Below the pieces are notes generated by a model. It was not told the DNA's origin and searched no databases. It saw nothing but the letters and a program-made list of their open reading frames with translations. Made by a program: the position numbers and the translations under genes. This document shows, piece after piece, positions 21,405-30,402 of a DNA stretch of 30,660 nucleotides. Source of the stretch: a virus; IMG/VR virus record IMGVR_UViG_3300029309_000216, positions 1 through 30,660 of that record; one strand, given 5' to 3'. The stretch's first letter is position 1, and each line of letters opens with the position of its first letter.

Positions 21405-21758
21405 ATGTCCGATAATAAGATTGATTACTTTGAGGGTATCAAAGACCATTTTAGTACTTTAGAAACACAAACTATAGAGGTCCCTGAATGGGGATTGGTA
21501 GGCGACAAAGCTATTTATTGCAAACCTTTCAATATGCTTGAAAAGGCAAAAATATTTAAGGGTGCAACTAATACCGATCTTGTCGTGTTAATTGATGTCA
21601 TTATAGAGAAAGCATTAGATAAAGACGGAAATAAAATGTTCAATGCTACTCACGTTTTAGCATTTAAAACAAAAGCAGATACCAATGTTATTGCAGATGT
21701 TGCATCAAAGATAATGGGTACAGGAAATACTGATTTCCAAGACGCTAAAAAAAACTAA
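21405..21758 (+). CDS. Tail assembly chaperone, G-type
   Basis: 117 aa. Between tube and tape measure, where lambda gene G lies. Contains PEWGLVGDKAIYCKPFNMLEKAKI, VVLIDVIIEKALDKDG and VIADVASKIM, typical of proteins in the tail assembly chaperone class. Ends in AAA AAA AAC TAA; the heptamer A AAA AAC lets a fraction of ribosomes slip back one base and add the downstream T-type domain. It would coat and protect the tape measure during tail growth. Confidence 0.8.
   Translation: MSDNKIDYFEGIKDHFSTLETQTIEVPEWGLVGDKAIYCKPFNMLEKAKIFKGATNTDLVVLIDVIIEKALDKDGNKMFNATHVLAFKTKADTNVIADVASKIMGTGNTDFQDAKKN
21749..21755 (+). promoter_or_regulatory. Programmed -1 frameshift site A AAA AAC
   Basis: Canonical X XXY YYZ heptamer in the correct frame directly before the TAA stop (21756-21758). 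The -1 frame has a stop at 21746-21748 and is open from 21749 on, exactly at the slip site, so the downstream domain can only be reached by slipping or by internal initiation. Confidence 0.85.
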
Positions 21759-21928
21759 AAAATTCCCCAGAACTACATAATATATTAGCACTAGGCGAAA
21801 AACTGCATAAGACAGTTCCAGAAATCTTGCAAATGTCCGTATATGAGTTTAATATGTGGATAGCGTATTTTAATCTTCAACAAGAGGAACGTGAAAGACA
21901 AGAACGTCTAGCAAAGGCAAAGAGATAA
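21755..21928 (+). CDS. T-type extension made by -1 frameshift
   Basis: 57 residues read after the slip, giving a fusion of about 174 aa with the G-type protein (21405-21928). The sequence runs NSPELHNILALGEKLHKTV, then MSVYEFNMWIAYFNLQ and a charged helical end, the usual pattern of C-terminal chaperone domains (L-x-x-W-x-x-x-E-F-x-x-W-x-A-Y-type). In lambda, G and GT together load the tape measure. Ends in a TAATG overlap with the tape-measure gene. No downstream pseudoknot was evident by eye. Confidence 0.82.
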   Translation, partial: LKNSPELHNILALGEKLHKTVPEILQMSVYEFNMWIAYFNLQQEERERQERLAKAKR

Positions 21929-23934
21929 TGGCAACTAAAAAAGTTAATATAGATATTATCGCTAAAGATAAAACTAGAATGGCAATGCGTACTGCTACAG
22001 CTGGTGTTAATAATCTAAAAAATTCTGTATTCAATCTTAAAGTTGCGTTTGCTGGTTTGGGTGCTGGGTTTGTAGCTAAAGGTTTTTTAGATACAGCTAG
22101 AGAAATCGAAAGACTAAAAATAAGATTTAAGTTTTTGTTTGATGAAGTTGCAGAGGGAGAAAAGGCGTTCAAAAGTTTAATTAAGTTTGCTGGTCAAGTT
22201 CCTTTCAGTTTAGAAGAAATACAAAGAGGTGCTGCTAATCTTGCTGTTGTTTCTAAAAACGCAGAAGAAATGAATGAACTTCTACAAATTACAGGCGACA
22301 TTGCTGCTGCTACAGGTCTAGATTTTCAAACAACTTCTGAACAAATACAAAGAGTTTTTTCTGCTGGTATAAACTCTGCTGATCTTTTTAGAGAAAGAGG
22401 TGTCAGAGAAATGTTAGGTTTTGAGGCTGGAGTGGCAATCAGTGCAGAAAAATCTAGAGAACACATAATCACTAATTTTAGAAATGGTACTTTAGCTGTT
22501 CAGGGTGCGAGTTTAGAAATGGCTGAAACTTTTGATGGTGTTATGTCAATGATTAGCGATAAATTTTTACAATTCAAAATAGAGTTAATGGATGCTGGGC
22601 CTTTTGATTTTTTCAAAGCTGCTGCGATTTTGTTAGAAGAAACAGTTGCAAAAAATTTCGGTAGCATAGAGGACGCTGCTAGGCATATGGGTGATAGAGT
22701 TGTCGAGGGTATAAAAGTTATTGCACTTGGTGCAGCTAGTGTTGTTGATGCTGTCACACCAGCATTCAATTTTTTATTTGGTGGTATAAATACGCTTTTT
22801 AGATCTATAAACGCTTTGCCTGATTTTTTGAAGGTAGCTGGTATTATAGGTTTTTTAGCACTGGGAACAAAAGGCAAATTAGTCGTTGTTCTTATCACTG
22901 GCGTTTATAATAAAATACAAGAAATATTTAGTACGCTTTTAGATTTTGTTATCAAAAGCACAGATAAAATAGCTAGTGCTGTAAAAAAATTAGGATTTGA
23001 TGAAACAGCAAGACAGATTGAGGCTTTTGGTGATGCAATACAAAAAGTAAAACCTGATATGGTTGATGGCATAGAAGATATAAAAGAGTCTTTTGAAGGC
23101 AATGCTATAGATTTAATTAAATTTTTAGATGTTAACGACATGGAACAAACTTCAGGTAAATTTAGAGAAATGGTTGAGGAAATTATCAGAGACATAGACA
23201 TGATAATGACGAATAGATTATCTGAAAACCCTGTTGAGCCATTAGAAGATGGTGCGAAAAAAGCAAGTGAAGAATTAAGTAAATTAGAAAAAGCATATCA
23301 AGGTTTTAAAACTGGATTTGGCGATGCTATGGAAGAAGCTGGTAATATACAAAAAAACTTCACTAATATTGGAAAACAATCTTTTAAAGAACTTACTGAC
23401 ACATTAACAAATTTTGTAATGACAGGAAAATTACAGTTCGAAGATTTAGCAAGAACTATAATCAAACAAATAATAAATGCTTTGATAGGCGCAGCTGTAC
23501 AATCTGCAGTCACGAAAGCTACTGAAATGTTTAAAATGCAAGCAATCAAAAGTGCTTTGATAAGTGTTTATGAGGGTGCGTTAAAAACTTTCGCTAAAAT
23601 ACCTTTTCCATTTAACATAGCTGCTGTTGGTGGTGCTATCGCTTTCGGTATGAATATGGTAAATAAAATTAGAGGATTTGAAAAAGGTGGTAGGCCTCCT
23701 GTAGGACAGCCCAGCATAGTTGGGGAAAAAGGGCCTGAGTTATTCGTACCTGATAGTGCAGGGACAGTTGTACCAAACAATCAACTTGGTATGGAAAAAT
23801 CTGTGACAGTAAACTTCAATATCAATACTGTTGACGCAAGAGGATTTAATGAGTTGTTAGTAAACAGTCGAGGAACTATCGTCAATATGATAAACAATGC
23901 AGTAAACGAAAAAGGTAGAATGGCAATCATATGA
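21928..23934 (+). CDS. Tape measure protein
   Basis: 668 aa. Sets tail length and is ejected into the host envelope. N-terminal part (NIDIIAKDKTRMAMRTATAG, then hydrophobic 34-52), conserved VPFSLEEIQRGAANLAV and FSAGINSADLFRERGV, central hydrophobic helices (about 298-330), a long helical section, and the C-terminal block GFEKGGRPPVGQPSIVGE, KGPELFVPDSAGTVVPN, a hallmark of tape measures. At about 1.5 angstrom per residue it would fit a tail near 100 nm. No lytic transglycosylase or peptidase domain was recognised inside it. Confidence 0.92.
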   Translation: MATKKVNIDIIAKDKTRMAMRTATAGVNNLKNSVFNLKVAFAGLGAGFVAKGFLDTAREIERLKIRFKFLFDEVAEGEKAFKSLIKFAGQVPFSLEEIQRGAANLAVVSKNAEEMNELLQITGDIAAATGLDFQTTSEQIQRVFSAGINSADLFRERGVREMLGFEAGVAISAEKSREHIITNFRNGTLAVQGASLEMAETFDGVMSMISDKFLQFKIELMDAGPFDFFKAAAILLEETVAKNFGSIEDAARHMGDRVVEGIKVIALGAASVVDAVTPAFNFLFGGINTLFRSINALPDFLKVAGIIGFLALGTKGKLVVVLITGVYNKIQEIFSTLLDFVIKSTDKIASAVKKLGFDETARQIEAFGDAIQKVKPDMVDGIEDIKESFEGNAIDLIKFLDVNDMEQTSGKFREMVEEIIRDIDMIMTNRLSENPVEPLEDGAKKASEELSKLEKAYQGFKTGFGDAMEEAGNIQKNFTNIGKQSFKELTDTLTNFVMTGKLQFEDLARTIIKQIINALIGAAVQSAVTKATEMFKMQAIKSALISVYEGALKTFAKIPFPFNIAAVGGAIAFGMNMVNKIRGFEKGGRPPVGQPSIVGEKGPELFVPDSAGTVVPNNQLGMEKSVTVNFNINTVDARGFNELLVNSRGTIVNMINNAVNEKGRMAII

Positions 23935-24539
23935 GTGGTGCATTTCCTAGTACAAATTTTAACGCAGTCAATATCAAGAATAATCAAAAGACTTTAATAT
24001 CAGAAACAGATAGTGGAAAAACTTTTAGAAGACAAGTTCAAGGACAAAGATTTAGTTTTACAGTTTCATTTCCTCCAATGAAAAGAGAAGATTTTGCGCC
24101 AATAATGGCTTTTATTATGAAGCAAAGATCAAGAAAAGAAAATTTCACCATAACCTTGCCAAGTAATATGAATGCTCTTGGTAGTGAAACAGGCACTTTA
24201 TTGGTCAATGGCGCACATTCTTCAGCTGATACAACGATAGCAATAGACGGATTTGCTTCAGACGGCACTCAAAGATTACGTGGTGGTGACTTCATTAAGT
24301 TCGCACATAGCAAAGTTTACATGGTAATAAATGATGTGACTTCATCAAGCAACGCAGCTACAGTCACTATCGAACCACCTTTAAGAGAGGCATTAACTAA
24401 CAATAGTGCTGTCACTTATGACGCTGTACCATTTACAGTACATTTAACTAGCGATGTACAAGAATTTACAACTAGTGACAGTGATAAAGACGGCAATCCT
24501 ATATTTAGATACGAGTTTGATGTTATTGAGAGTTTATAA
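23931..24539 (+). CDS. Distal/minor tail protein
   Basis: 202 aa, starting in an ATGA overlap with the tape measure. Motifs RRQVQGQRFSFTVSFPPMKR and FAPIMAFIMKQRSRKENFTI followed by LP are common in minor tail proteins after tape measures in marine phages. A beta-rich insertion (about 90-150) and an FEVIESL-like end (FDVIESL) follow. It probably forms the distal tail ring joining tube to hub. Confidence 0.72.
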   Translation: MSGAFPSTNFNAVNIKNNQKTLISETDSGKTFRRQVQGQRFSFTVSFPPMKREDFAPIMAFIMKQRSRKENFTITLPSNMNALGSETGTLLVNGAHSSADTTIAIDGFASDGTQRLRGGDFIKFAHSKVYMVINDVTSSSNAATVTIEPPLREALTNNSAVTYDAVPFTVHLTSDVQEFTTSDSDKDGNPIFRYEFDVIESL

Positions 24540-25105
24540 TGCCAAGAGGATTAACAAGTGCAGTTAAAACAGAATTAGCCACAGGGAATATAGACCCTGT
24601 TTATTTAGTTGATATTGAATTTTCATCAAGAATTTATCTTACTACAGCACCATTTGATATAACATCTAGTGTTTCTGGGAGTTCACAAACATATTTAGCA
24701 AACGGACATTTAAGAAGTATTACAGGCGCAAACGAAACTAATAGACCAACAAAAAACACACTATCATTCAGTTTATCAGGAGTAGATCAAACTTACATAT
24801 CAGTTGCATTAAACGAAAATATAATTAATAAAAATGTTAGCCTTTATAAAGGTTATTTAGATAGTAATAATGCTGTTATTTCTGATCCTTTTTTAATATT
24901 TTATGGAACGATAGACGAATACAAAATATCTGACAATACTAACACAGCAAATCTAATCATTAGTGTCACTTCACATTGGGGTAATTTTAGTAAAACTGCT
25001 GGAAGAACAACTACTGATAATTCACAGAAAAGATTTTTTAGTACAGATAAAGGTATGGAATTCGCAGCTTTGACTGTTCGTGACATCAAATGGGGTAGAA
25101 CATGA
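24539..25105 (+). CDS. Tail hub protein, DUF2163-like
   Basis: 188 aa. LTSAVKTELATGNIDPVYLVDIEF, then YLANGHLRSITG, LSFSLSGVDQTYISVAL, VSLYKGYLD, LIFYGTIDEYKIS and SVTSHWGNFSKTAGR correspond to the N-terminal domain of hub proteins of the GTA/DUF2163 type. The C-terminal part of those proteins is missing, so this is a short version. Starts after a TAATG overlap. It would sit between distal ring and the tail-tip fibre protein. Confidence 0.72.
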   Translation: MPRGLTSAVKTELATGNIDPVYLVDIEFSSRIYLTTAPFDITSSVSGSSQTYLANGHLRSITGANETNRPTKNTLSFSLSGVDQTYISVALNENIINKNVSLYKGYLDSNNAVISDPFLIFYGTIDEYKISDNTNTANLIISVTSHWGNFSKTAGRTTTDNSQKRFFSTDKGMEFAALTVRDIKWGRT

Positions 25106-25545
25106 CAAGCATTCATCAGCTTTATGCTGATAAGAGCGATGTTGTAGATATTTACAATTTATTAGTACATTATAAAAATACAGATTTAATTGATTTAGAT
25201 TATCCAGAGGTCGATAGAGGTAAAGGTCTAAATTTTATCAATACAATATTGCAAAGAGGTAAAATAATATTGTTAAAAGATTTAGATATTAATGAATTAG
25301 TCGGTTGTTGTATGTTTAACAAATCAGAATACTTTTTTAGTAAAACACAAATAATGATGATACAAATGATTTATATAAAACAAGAATATAGAAATTTTAA
25401 AATAGTAAAACAAATGATTGATTCTGTAAAAAAACTTAGTGGAGATATGCATATAGTTTTATCTATAACTTCAGGCTTAGGAGTTGATCCTGTATTTCAA
25501 AAATTAGGTTTTGAGAATATGGGTGGTAATTGGAGGCTAATATAA
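25102..25545 (+). CDS. GNAT-like acetyltransferase fold protein
   Basis: 147 aa. Layout fits GNAT: ADKSDVVDIYNLLVHY (helix 1), ILLKDLDINELVGCCMF (strands), MMIQMIYIKQEYRNFKIVKQMIDSVKK (strand 4 and helix 3) and PVFQKLGFENMGGNW (xxFYxKLGFxxxG end). The acetyl-CoA loop normally reads Q/RxxGxG/A; here it is EYRNFKI without glycines, so CoA binding may be weak or lost. It lies between hub and tail-tip genes, where related phages and GTAs carry an NlpC/P60 peptidase. Its role in a virion or in modifying a tail or host protein is unknown. Confidence 0.7.
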   Translation: MTSIHQLYADKSDVVDIYNLLVHYKNTDLIDLDYPEVDRGKGLNFINTILQRGKIILLKDLDINELVGCCMFNKSEYFFSKTQIMMIQMIYIKQEYRNFKIVKQMIDSVKKLSGDMHIVLSITSGLGVDPVFQKLGFENMGGNWRLI

Positions 25546-28500
25546 ATGGGTGGCTTTAATCCTATTGAAGAAATTATTGATTTTGTTGAAGATGTCGTTG
25601 ATGCCGTTGTTGATATTGTAGAGGACTTCGTAGGCTGGTTATATCCGCAACCTGATATCCCAGACTTTGGCGATATGCAACAAGACCTTAATGCTAAAGG
25701 TGTATTGCTAAATAAATTTAGTGCTAATGCTCACGTTCCTGTAGTTTACGGAACTAGGAAAGTTGGTGGTAATGTTGTCTTTCTTGAGACTTCAGGAACA
25801 GATAACCAATTTTTATTTATGGCTATAGTTCTTAGCGAGGGTGAAATTGATGATATTACACAAATTTTTATAAACGACAATTTAGTGACCTTTAGTGGCG
25901 ATATTGCAGACAATACACAAATTACAGTAGCAAGTTCAGATAGTAATTTTTTTGATACAGAAAATTCAGCTAGTTTGATTACAGTAGAACCACACTTTGG
26001 AACTGACTCACAATCTGCTTCAAGTTTGTTAAGCACATTATCATCATGGACTAGTAATCATAAATTAAGTGGTCATGCATATTTAGCAATACGTTTCACG
26101 TGGAACGCAGATAAGTTTGGTTCATTACCGGTAGTTAATGCAGTTGTAAAAGGCCGTAAAGTTTATAATCCTAATTTAGATAGCACAGTCACAGGAGGAA
26201 GTGGTTCACACAGAAAAGACACATCTTCGACATGGGAGTATTCAGATAATCCTGTCTATCAATTACTAGACTATTTAAGAAATGATAGATTTGGTATGGG
26301 TATTGCTGATAGTTATTTTGACTCTAATTTTGCAGATTGGCAAACTGCTGGAGATGTTTGCGATACTAACATTACTCCATTCAGTGGTGCTAGTCAGATT
26401 GATTTACTAGATAGTCATACAGTTGTTGATACTTCAAAAAAATCTATCGAGATAGTTAGAGACTTTGTTAAAGGTTGTCGTGCTTTTTTAAATTTTAGTG
26501 GAGGTATATATAAAATACTTGTAGAGAGTTCAGGCTCTGCGTCTATCACATTAACGGAGGATAATATTTTAGGTGGTATCACAGTTTCAAGTAAAAATAA
26601 AAATTCAAGATATAATAGAGTGATTGTCAACTTTGTAAATCCGTCCAAAAATTTTCAATCAGATACAGCACAGTTTCCTCCTGTCGATGAGACAGGATTA
26701 GCAAGTGCAGACCAACACGCAACAATGAAAACAGCTGACGGAGGTATATTATTAGAGGGTAGGTTCGATTTCCCTATGCTTAACAGTCCTTATCAGGCTC
26801 AAGAAATGGCTGAAATAATATTGCGTAGATCAAGATCAAGTTTAGATGTGACTTTGAAAGCTGATGCAACAGCATTAGAGCTAAGTATTGGCGATATAGT
26901 TAATATAACACATGCTACACCTAGTTTTTCTGCTAAACCTTTTAGAGTGCAAGGTATGTCATTGAACGCTGACGAAACTATCGGACTTCAACTATCTGAG
27001 CATCAAGACAGCTACTACACCTTTGGTACACAACAAGAGGTGGCAACGATACCAGACACCACTCTTCCAAACCCCTTTAGTATATTACCACCAGCAAGTG
27101 TGACTCTTGATGATGAACTGATTGAATATGCAGACGGAATAGTAATCACAAGACTAACAATAATTGTTGGTGCTTCTACTGATAATTTTGTTGAAAACTA
27201 TGAAGTTCAAATAAAACAAACTTTAGACCAAGACGGAAACGCTGTGACCGATGACTTTAGAGAGATAGCAGTAGGTAAAATTTTAAATTACCAACATCTA
27301 AACGTGATTGATGAGGCTACTTATCAAGTAAGAGTTCGTGCAGTTAATACGATAGGCGTTAAATCAACATTTGTTTCTGCCACAAGAAAGATAGTGGGAG
27401 GCGTGGACGTTCCGTCTAATGTGCAAGACTTCGCTATAGAGATGCACGGCCAAGACCATATGAAGCTAACATGGACGCCACCAAGTCAAACAACAGATTT
27501 AGATATTTCATTTTACGAGATAAGATTTCAAGACACTTTATCAGGCGCTAATTGGTTAAACTCAACAAATCTTGTTCGATGTCCTAGAAGAAAGTGTGAT
27601 TCAACAATCGTACCAGCAAGAACAGGGTCATATTTAATCAAAGCCGTCGATAAAAACGGAAATACATCTGCTGAAGCAACAATAGTTTCTACAAATATTT
27701 CAGGAATTCAAGCGTATCAAACTATATCTTCATTCACAGAAACACCGAATATATTTACGGCTGCCGATAGTATGGACGCTACTTTTCCTTTAGCAGTCAA
27801 AATAGACGCCTCAGGCGATACTGTTTTAACATTAGATACAGTCACAAACTTTGACGACACAGTTGGAAACTTTGATAGTGTTGAGGGCGACTTTGAGTTA
27901 GGTGGCACAGATACAACATCAAATCCAAACTTTAATAACTCTAATAGAGATGCTAAAGGTTTTTACAACTTTACTAATAGTTTATCATTAACAGGAATTT
28001 ATGACGGAAACATTGAACCAACGATAACTTTAGACGCTGAAAATCCATACGATTTATTTGATAGTGGTAGAGGTGCATTATTATTTGATTCGGCTGGTGC
28101 GCCTTTTGATGGGACCGAGCAAATACACGCATTCCATAGAGTGCAAATAGCTACATCAACAACTGCATTAGCAGATTGCACATCATTTGTAGATGTGACT
28201 CAATCGGCAACTTTTAAATTTAAGTTCGCTAAGTTTAGATTAAAACTAACTAATGATGATGATCAAACTTCTAGTAATGTAAAAACAATAGCAATAAAAC
28301 TAAATATGGAAGAAAGAACTTTTGCTGAAAGCGATTTAACAACTTCATCAGGAACAAAAACTATTACTTTCACTAATCCGTTTTTTGCTGTACCCTCAAT
28401 AGGTATAGCTGCGCAAAATATGGCTACAGGAGACGTATTCACAATTTCTTCTAAGACTGTTAACGGCTTCACTATTTCGTTCGTCTCATCAGGGGGTAGC

Positions 28501-28554
28501 GCAGTTGAAAGAACCTTTGATTACATAGCAAAGGGTTTTGGGTTGCAAAGTTAA
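25546..28554 (+). CDS. Tail tip / central fibre protein (J-like)
   Basis: 1002 aa. N-terminus has a hydrophobic acidic helix (IIDFVEDVVDAVVDIVEDFVGWL), then PVVYGTRKVGGNVVF and FMAIVLSEGEIDDI, typical of J-type tail tips. Next come hub beta domains (about 200-480; LDYLRNDRFGMGI, RRSRSSLDVTLKADA), then two fibronectin-III-like repeats (about 515-700, with YEVQIKQT, TYQVRVRAVNTIG and LTWTPPSQTTD, YEIRFQD), and a C-terminal beta domain of the kind F-x-x-P-x-I-x-I-x-A-x-N (about 940-1002). This protein closes the tail tube and probably contacts the receptor. Confidence 0.88.
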   Translation: MGGFNPIEEIIDFVEDVVDAVVDIVEDFVGWLYPQPDIPDFGDMQQDLNAKGVLLNKFSANAHVPVVYGTRKVGGNVVFLETSGTDNQFLFMAIVLSEGEIDDITQIFINDNLVTFSGDIADNTQITVASSDSNFFDTENSASLITVEPHFGTDSQSASSLLSTLSSWTSNHKLSGHAYLAIRFTWNADKFGSLPVVNAVVKGRKVYNPNLDSTVTGGSGSHRKDTSSTWEYSDNPVYQLLDYLRNDRFGMGIADSYFDSNFADWQTAGDVCDTNITPFSGASQIDLLDSHTVVDTSKKSIEIVRDFVKGCRAFLNFSGGIYKILVESSGSASITLTEDNILGGITVSSKNKNSRYNRVIVNFVNPSKNFQSDTAQFPPVDETGLASADQHATMKTADGGILLEGRFDFPMLNSPYQAQEMAEIILRRSRSSLDVTLKADATALELSIGDIVNITHATPSFSAKPFRVQGMSLNADETIGLQLSEHQDSYYTFGTQQEVATIPDTTLPNPFSILPPASVTLDDELIEYADGIVITRLTIIVGASTDNFVENYEVQIKQTLDQDGNAVTDDFREIAVGKILNYQHLNVIDEATYQVRVRAVNTIGVKSTFVSATRKIVGGVDVPSNVQDFAIEMHGQDHMKLTWTPPSQTTDLDISFYEIRFQDTLSGANWLNSTNLVRCPRRKCDSTIVPARTGSYLIKAVDKNGNTSAEATIVSTNISGIQAYQTISSFTETPNIFTAADSMDATFPLAVKIDASGDTVLTLDTVTNFDDTVGNFDSVEGDFELGGTDTTSNPNFNNSNRDAKGFYNFTNSLSLTGIYDGNIEPTITLDAENPYDLFDSGRGALLFDSAGAPFDGTEQIHAFHRVQIATSTTALADCTSFVDVTQSATFKFKFAKFRLKLTNDDDQTSSNVKTIAIKLNMEERTFAESDLTTSSGTKTITFTNPFFAVPSIGIAAQNMATGDVFTISSKTVNGFTISFVSSGGSAVERTFDYIAKGFGLQS

Positions 28555-28578
28555 ATGAAAAAGGATATAGATTAATAC

Positions 28579-28893
28579 ATGGCACAAGTATCAGACGTAT
28601 CATTAAGTAACCAAGGATTCAGTTCCTTTAGGACAGAGCTGAACAATATACTTTCTGCAATTAATACATCACATGTAGGAAGTTCAGCACCGGGAAGTGT
28701 AGCAGCTGGAACAATTTGGGTTGATAATGGAACAAGTGGCGTACTAAAAGTTAAGATAAATGACGGCTCTGATAATGTAGAATTGTTCCAAATTAATATT
28801 TCAAGCAATGCTATAAGTAGCAACATGTCAGTGACAGGGACTATTTCTGAAACTGATCCAAACGCTTTACCATTAGCGATTGCACTAGGATAG
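28579..28893 (+). CDS. Small tail-fibre-associated protein
   Basis: 104 aa. SNQGFSSFRTELNNILSAINTSHVGSSAPGSV resembles the N-terminal attachment part of short phage fibres (xxxFxxxLNxxLxAxxTxxxGxxAP), followed by AAGTIWVDNGTSGVLKVKIND, a common fibre turn. It ends in a short hydrophobic tail. It lies 25 bases after the tail tip gene, first of a series of receptor-side proteins. Likely an adaptor or small fibre. Confidence 0.68.
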   Translation: MAQVSDVSLSNQGFSSFRTELNNILSAINTSHVGSSAPGSVAAGTIWVDNGTSGVLKVKINDGSDNVELFQINISSNAISSNMSVTGTISETDPNALPLAIALG

Positions 28894-28902
28894 GAGTAAA
28901 AC

Positions 28903-29253
28903 ATGGCTAATACTTTCAAAGTAAAAACAAATGGTGCTATGCCTGCAAGTTCAGGAACCCCACTTACTTTGTACACTGTGCCTTCAAGTACAACAACAGT
29001 AGTAATTGGTTTAGTTCTTTGCAACATTCATACAACATCTGTGACTGCTAGTGTTCAATTAGTTTCTGATACAAGCGATACTGAAACGAATGAAACAGTT
29101 TTCGTTGCTAAAGATGTTAGCATACCAGCTGGTAGTTCTCTTGAATTATTGACTGGTGGAAAAGTGGTTGTTCAAACTACAGACATTTTAAAAATTGACT
29201 GCTCAGTTTCTGCAAAGATAGATGCAACATTAAGTATATTAGAGATAACATAG
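28903..29253 (+). CDS. Small beta-sandwich virion protein
   Basis: 116 aa. Beta strands throughout: GTPLTLYTVPSSTTTVVIGLVL, VTASVQLVSDTSDTE, VFVAKDVSIPAGSSLEL, KVVVQTTDILKIDCSVSAK, IDATLSILEI. This is an Ig-like or jelly-roll-like pattern seen in small tail or decoration proteins of marine phages. Preceded by TAGGAGTAAAAC. Role as tail accessory or head decoration undecided, location favours tail. Confidence 0.68.
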   Translation: MANTFKVKTNGAMPASSGTPLTLYTVPSSTTTVVIGLVLCNIHTTSVTASVQLVSDTSDTETNETVFVAKDVSIPAGSSLELLTGGKVVVQTTDILKIDCSVSAKIDATLSILEIT

Positions 29254-29257
29254 AATT

Positions 29258-30109
29258 ATGGCATATATTGGAGTCACACCAGATTCAGGGTTTACGACAG
29301 GACTTCTAGATAGATTTACATCTACGACTGGCTCAACAGTCACATTAACTCACGATATTGCCTCAGAAAACGACATCATTGTATTTGTTAATTTTGTGAA
29401 ACAGGATAGTACAAACTATTCTGTAGGTGGATCTGGCAACAAAACATTAACTCTTGGTGGTACTCTTGTCAGTTCAGATGTCGTTGAGGTTCACTATTTA
29501 AATATTGTTAAATCTACACAACAACCTTCAGCAAATTCAGTTGGTATTACTCAATTAAATGTTTCAGACGGCAGTAATGGTCAAGCATTAACAACAAATG
29601 GTAGTGGTACATTATCTTTTTCTACGATAGCATCTGGTATAACTGAGGCAGATCAATGGAGAATATCAAGTGATTTTTCTGGTGTTAATTCTTCTACATT
29701 AGTTAGTGCAAATTGGGAAAGAAACGATACTTTATTTGATAAAGTAGGAACAGGCATGAGTCAAAGTAGTGGTGTATTTTCTTTTCCCTCTACAGGTATT
29801 TATCATTTGACTTGGATTGGTTATTTTAAAATAACTGCTGACACGCAATATTTAGGATTACAAATTAAAGGTACATCAGATAATAGTTCATATAGTTTAT
29901 TAGCACAAAATTATATTAGTTGGATTGGTTATTATGGAACTGGAACTGTTTATGGAACAGTTATAAATCAAGCTACTTTTGATTGTCAAAATACAACAAA
30001 TTATAAGGTTGGTTTTTATGTTGACGGATCAACAACAAATTATTCAGTAGGTGGTGCAAGTTCGGCTCAATTAACTGGAGCAACATTTATAAGATTAGGA
30101 GATACATAA
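29258..30109 (+). CDS. Tail fibre with C1q/TNF-like head
   Basis: 283 aa. N-terminal tail-binding domain (YIGVTPDSGFTTGLLDRFTS, VNFVKQDSTNYSVGG, VEVHYLNIV), then a spacer with SNGQALTTNGSGTLSF, a common trimeric fibre connector, and a C-terminal domain (about 140-283) with VFSFPSTGIYHLTWIGYF, which recalls C1q/TNF-like receptor-binding knobs (G-x-F-x-P-x-x-G-x-Y-x-x-x). The knob is likely the receptor contact. Ends in a TAATG overlap with the next gene. Confidence 0.78.
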   Translation: MAYIGVTPDSGFTTGLLDRFTSTTGSTVTLTHDIASENDIIVFVNFVKQDSTNYSVGGSGNKTLTLGGTLVSSDVVEVHYLNIVKSTQQPSANSVGITQLNVSDGSNGQALTTNGSGTLSFSTIASGITEADQWRISSDFSGVNSSTLVSANWERNDTLFDKVGTGMSQSSGVFSFPSTGIYHLTWIGYFKITADTQYLGLQIKGTSDNSSYSLLAQNYISWIGYYGTGTVYGTVINQATFDCQNTTNYKVGFYVDGSTTNYSVGGASSAQLTGATFIRLGDT

Positions 30110-30402
30110 TGCGACCTAAAACTTTAGAAGATTATTTAGTGTCTTTACATAATGGTCAATGGTTTGGTTTTAAAAATCTTAATGGTGATGATGCTAATAA
30201 AACTTATGAAAATTTAGTTATTCACGATAGTTCAAAAACAAAACCTACAAAAAAACAATGCACTGACGGATTAGCACAATTACAAAGTGATTATGATGAT
30301 GCTCAAACAAAAAAACAAACTGATAAAACTTCAGCTATAACCAAACTTAAAGAATTAGGTTTGACTGATGATGAAATAAAAGCAATAAAGGAAGTAGTAT
30401 AA
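30109..30402 (+). CDS. 97-aa protein after the fibre (assembly-like)
   Basis: Begins MRPKTLEDYLVSLHNGQWF with a WFGFKNLNG segment, then ENLVIHD and a charged coiled C-terminus with KLKELGLTDDEIKAI. Similar small proteins alternate with fibre genes in marine phages and have been viewed as fibre chaperones, and the GLTxDEIxA end is frequent in such proteins. It is tied to fibre genes on both sides by TAATG overlaps. Confidence 0.62.
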   Translation: MRPKTLEDYLVSLHNGQWFGFKNLNGDDANKTYENLVIHDSSKTKPTKKQCTDGLAQLQSDYDDAQTKKQTDKTSAITKLKELGLTDDEIKAIKEVV

